Shown piece by piece: positions 7,571 through 8,486 of a stretch of DNA of 8,486 nucleotides (position 1 is the stretch's first letter; each line of letters opens with the position of its first letter). Under the pieces are notes generated by a model. It did not search any database. It saw only the letters and a program-made list of their open reading frames with translations, and was not told the DNA's origin. The position numbers were made by a program, and so were the translations under genes. The DNA is from an uncultured Clostridia bacterium (GTDB lineage: Bacteria > Bacillota > Clostridia > Oscillospirales > Acutalibacteraceae), in contig CALGCE010000250.1 of NCBI GenBank assembly GCA_937884625.1, positions 1-8,486 of the forward strand, given 5' to 3'.

Positions 7571-7598
7571 TTACTTCTTACCTCTTACTTATTACTTC
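7571..7598 (+). repeat. Tandem 7-base repeat array, left arm (4 units of TTACTTM)
   Basis: Four contiguous heptads read TTACTTC, TTACCTC, TTACTTA and TTACTTC on the plus strand. Only one unit deviates from TTACTTM, at its fifth base. The array is one arm of a larger inverted structure with the minus-strand array at 7616-7657. It has no start codon or coding character. Confidence 0.85.
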
Positions 7599-7600
7599 CC

Positions 7601-7665
7601 AAAAATCCCTTATATAAAGTGATAAGTAAGAACTAAAAAGTAAGAAGTAATAAGTAAAAATCCCT
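7601..7665 (+). repeat. 10-base direct repeats (AAAAATCCCT) flanking the right heptad arm
   Basis: AAAAATCCCT occurs at 7601-7610 and 7656-7665, enclosing 45 bases that hold nearly all of the right heptad array. Both copies are complementary to AGGGATTTTT at 7680-7689, the other half of the tRNA terminator stem. The upstream copy extends this match to 12 bases (7599-7610 with 7680-7691). Confidence 0.75.
7616..7657 (-). repeat. Tandem 7-base repeat array, right arm (6 units, inverted)
   Basis: Read on the minus strand from 7657 down, six contiguous heptads are TTACTTA, TTACTTC, TTACTTT, TTAGTTC, TTACTTA and TCACTTT. They share the unit of the left arm in opposite orientation. The stretch 7640-7653 pairs perfectly over 14 bases with 7568-7581, and 7622-7631 pairs over 10 bases with 7583-7592. 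The two arrays can therefore fold into one long imperfect hairpin, and the periodicity also allows shifted pairings. Confidence 0.85.
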
Positions 7666-7688
7666 CTCACTTTCGTTTGAGGGATTTT

Positions 7689-7689
<1 letters not shown>
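7656..7689 (-). terminator. Intrinsic terminator of the tRNA-Cys transcript
   Basis: AAAAATCCCTC (7656-7666) and GAGGGATTTTT (7679-7689) form an 11-bp stem around a 12-base loop. On the minus strand it starts within the CCA end of the tRNA and finishes in TTTTTAC, the usual shape of an intrinsic terminator. It also faces plus-strand transcription as an A/T-flanked hairpin, so it may act in both directions. Confidence 0.85.
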
Positions 7690-7763
<74 letters not shown>

Positions 7764-7776
7764 ACAAGACTTGAAT

Positions 7777-7805
7777 ATTATGAATGACAGACACTCATTT
7801 GTCCA
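7777..7805 (-). promoter_or_regulatory. Promoter for tRNA-Cys
   Basis: On the minus strand TGGACA (7805-7800, 5 of 6 consensus bases) and CATAAT (7782-7777, 5 of 6) are separated by exactly 17 bases. Transcription would start near 7770, about seven bases before the mature tRNA. The -35 box lies only three bases beyond the hydrolase stop codon, so the promoter fills the whole gap between the two genes. Confidence 0.7.
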
Positions 7806-7808
7806 GCA

Positions 7809-8486
7809 TTAAGATTCAAAATGCTTAATTGTTTTCTCAAAGAATAGTTTTATGTTCTTATCTGAGCCTGTGTAAATCGTGTGTTTTGAGTCCTTAAAGC
7901 AGTAATACTCGCAGTTTTTGAGTTTCTTGGCGAGTTTATCCTCCTCGCGACGGCGAACTGTCAAATCGTGTCCTGCTGACATCATGAGAACCTTACAATA
8001 AGCGATTTTGTCACCAAAGCCAGGTGCCAGGAGTCTGTCGCGGAGTTTCATTACATCACGCATCCAAAGGAATGTTGAAGCAGAGTTCTGATATCTCCAG
8101 CTGGAACGTCTGATGTTCATATTGCTCTCGAATCGGTTATATGAAATATCAGCAGCCATCTTGAAATTAGGATTAGGATTCCATGTGCCTGAGTATGTGA
8201 ATTTCTTATCCCAGCCAATCTTTGGACCATACTTCTTGATGTGATTGGTGCAGAAAAATCTAGGTGCACCATGAGTCTGTGGATCAACCATTGGCGAGCA
8301 GAAAACACCCTTTGTGAAGACGTTTGGATAATCCTTAAGGTAAAGGTAAGCAATCGCGCCACCCATCGAATGCGAGAAAATATAAAGTGGAAGATCACCA
8401 GAAGCAGGCTTTACGACCTGATTAACGAAACTATCAAGGTCTCTGATATAATCGTCAAAATCTTTATGCTCATTGTCACCAATATG
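7809..8486 (-). CDS. Alpha/beta hydrolase, lysophospholipase / monoacylglycerol lipase type (5'-truncated by window edge)
   Basis: This is a serine hydrolase of the alpha/beta fold, probably acting on a lipid ester such as a lysophospholipid or monoacylglycerol; the substrate is not certain. The frame is open from 8486, so the gene continues outside the window. The visible part is 226 residues, and a family length around 300 suggests some 80 N-terminal residues, including the oxyanion-hole HG motif, are missing. The nucleophile elbow SHSMGG places the catalytic serine at visible residue 40 (codon 8369-8367). The ATG at 8366 lies inside this motif and is not a start. The catalytic aspartate is probably in SAGHDLTV (Asp174) and the histidine in DSKHTIYTGSD (His202). 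No transmembrane segment is seen in the visible part. Its codon choice differs from the his genes: 1 of 12 Ile codons is ATA, against 14 of 22 in hisC. TAA ends it just before the tRNA promoter. Confidence 0.9.
   Translation of the reverse strand, partial: HIGDNEHKDFDDYIRDLDSFVNQVVKPASGDLPLYIFSHSMGGAIAYLYLKDYPNVFTKGVFCSPMVDPQTHGAPRFFCTNHIKKYGPKIGWDKKFTYSGTWNPNPNFKMAADISYNRFESNMNIRRSSWRYQNSASTFLWMRDVMKLRDRLLAPGFGDKIAYCKVLMMSAGHDLTVRRREEDKLAKKLKNCEYYCFKDSKHTIYTGSDKNIKLFFEKTIKHFES

Noticed and set aside
7571..7657. CRISPR array
   Set aside because: The units are contiguous 7-base repeats without spacers, and no cas gene is present.
8364..8366. ATG at 8366 (minus strand) as the start of the hydrolase
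   Set aside because: It lies within the nucleophile elbow SHSMGG; the same frame stays open to the window edge with family-like sequence.
8117..8398. Alternative minus-strand frame over the hydrolase
   Set aside because: The other frame carries the catalytic serine, aspartate and histidine motifs, so this one is its shadow.

Overview
The window suggests a low-GC Gram-positive bacterium, most likely an anaerobic clostridium. The coding sequence is AT-rich. Genes are packed with short overlaps behind AGGAGG-like ribosome binding sites. The his genes include a stand-alone HisB and a fused HisIE. There is also a membrane pyrophosphatase with the residues of the K+-dependent type. This placement is inferred from gene content and style only; no database was consulted.

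Positions 1-4151 (+) hold the distal part of a histidine biosynthesis operon in the order hisC (5' end outside the window), hisB, hisH, hisA, hisF, hisIE. The first five genes overlap by 4, 1, 7 and 4 bases, and hisIE follows after 12 bases. Together they carry the pathway from phosphoribosyl-ATP to the imidazole ring (HisIE, HisA, HisHF) and on to histidinol phosphate (HisB, HisC). hisG, hisD and a histidinol-phosphate phosphatase are not visible; hisG and hisD may lie upstream.

Positions 4152-7499 (+) hold two membrane-protein genes. hppA encodes an ion-pumping pyrophosphatase and has its own perfect-consensus promoter, preceded by a repeated TGACAA motif. It is followed by a RodA/FtsW-family peptidoglycan polymerase gene with a TTG start. 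A strong, probably bidirectional terminator closes this side.

Positions 7500-7700 are a structured, protein-free junction between convergent transcription units. It contains the terminator, a GTCGGC/GCCGAC palindrome, two inverted arrays of a 7-base TTACTTM repeat that can fold on each other, and the terminator of a tRNA-Cys gene. The heptad arrays are the least explained sequence in the window.

Positions 7689-8486 (-) hold tRNA-Cys (anticodon GCA, CCA encoded) with a good promoter. Upstream of it is the 3' part of an alpha/beta hydrolase gene of the lysophospholipase/monoacylglycerol lipase type, which runs off the right edge. Its codon choice differs clearly from that of the his genes. No wholly new multi-gene system was found; the points most worth following are the heptad-repeat element, the hppA promoter region and the hydrolase's foreign-looking codon use.
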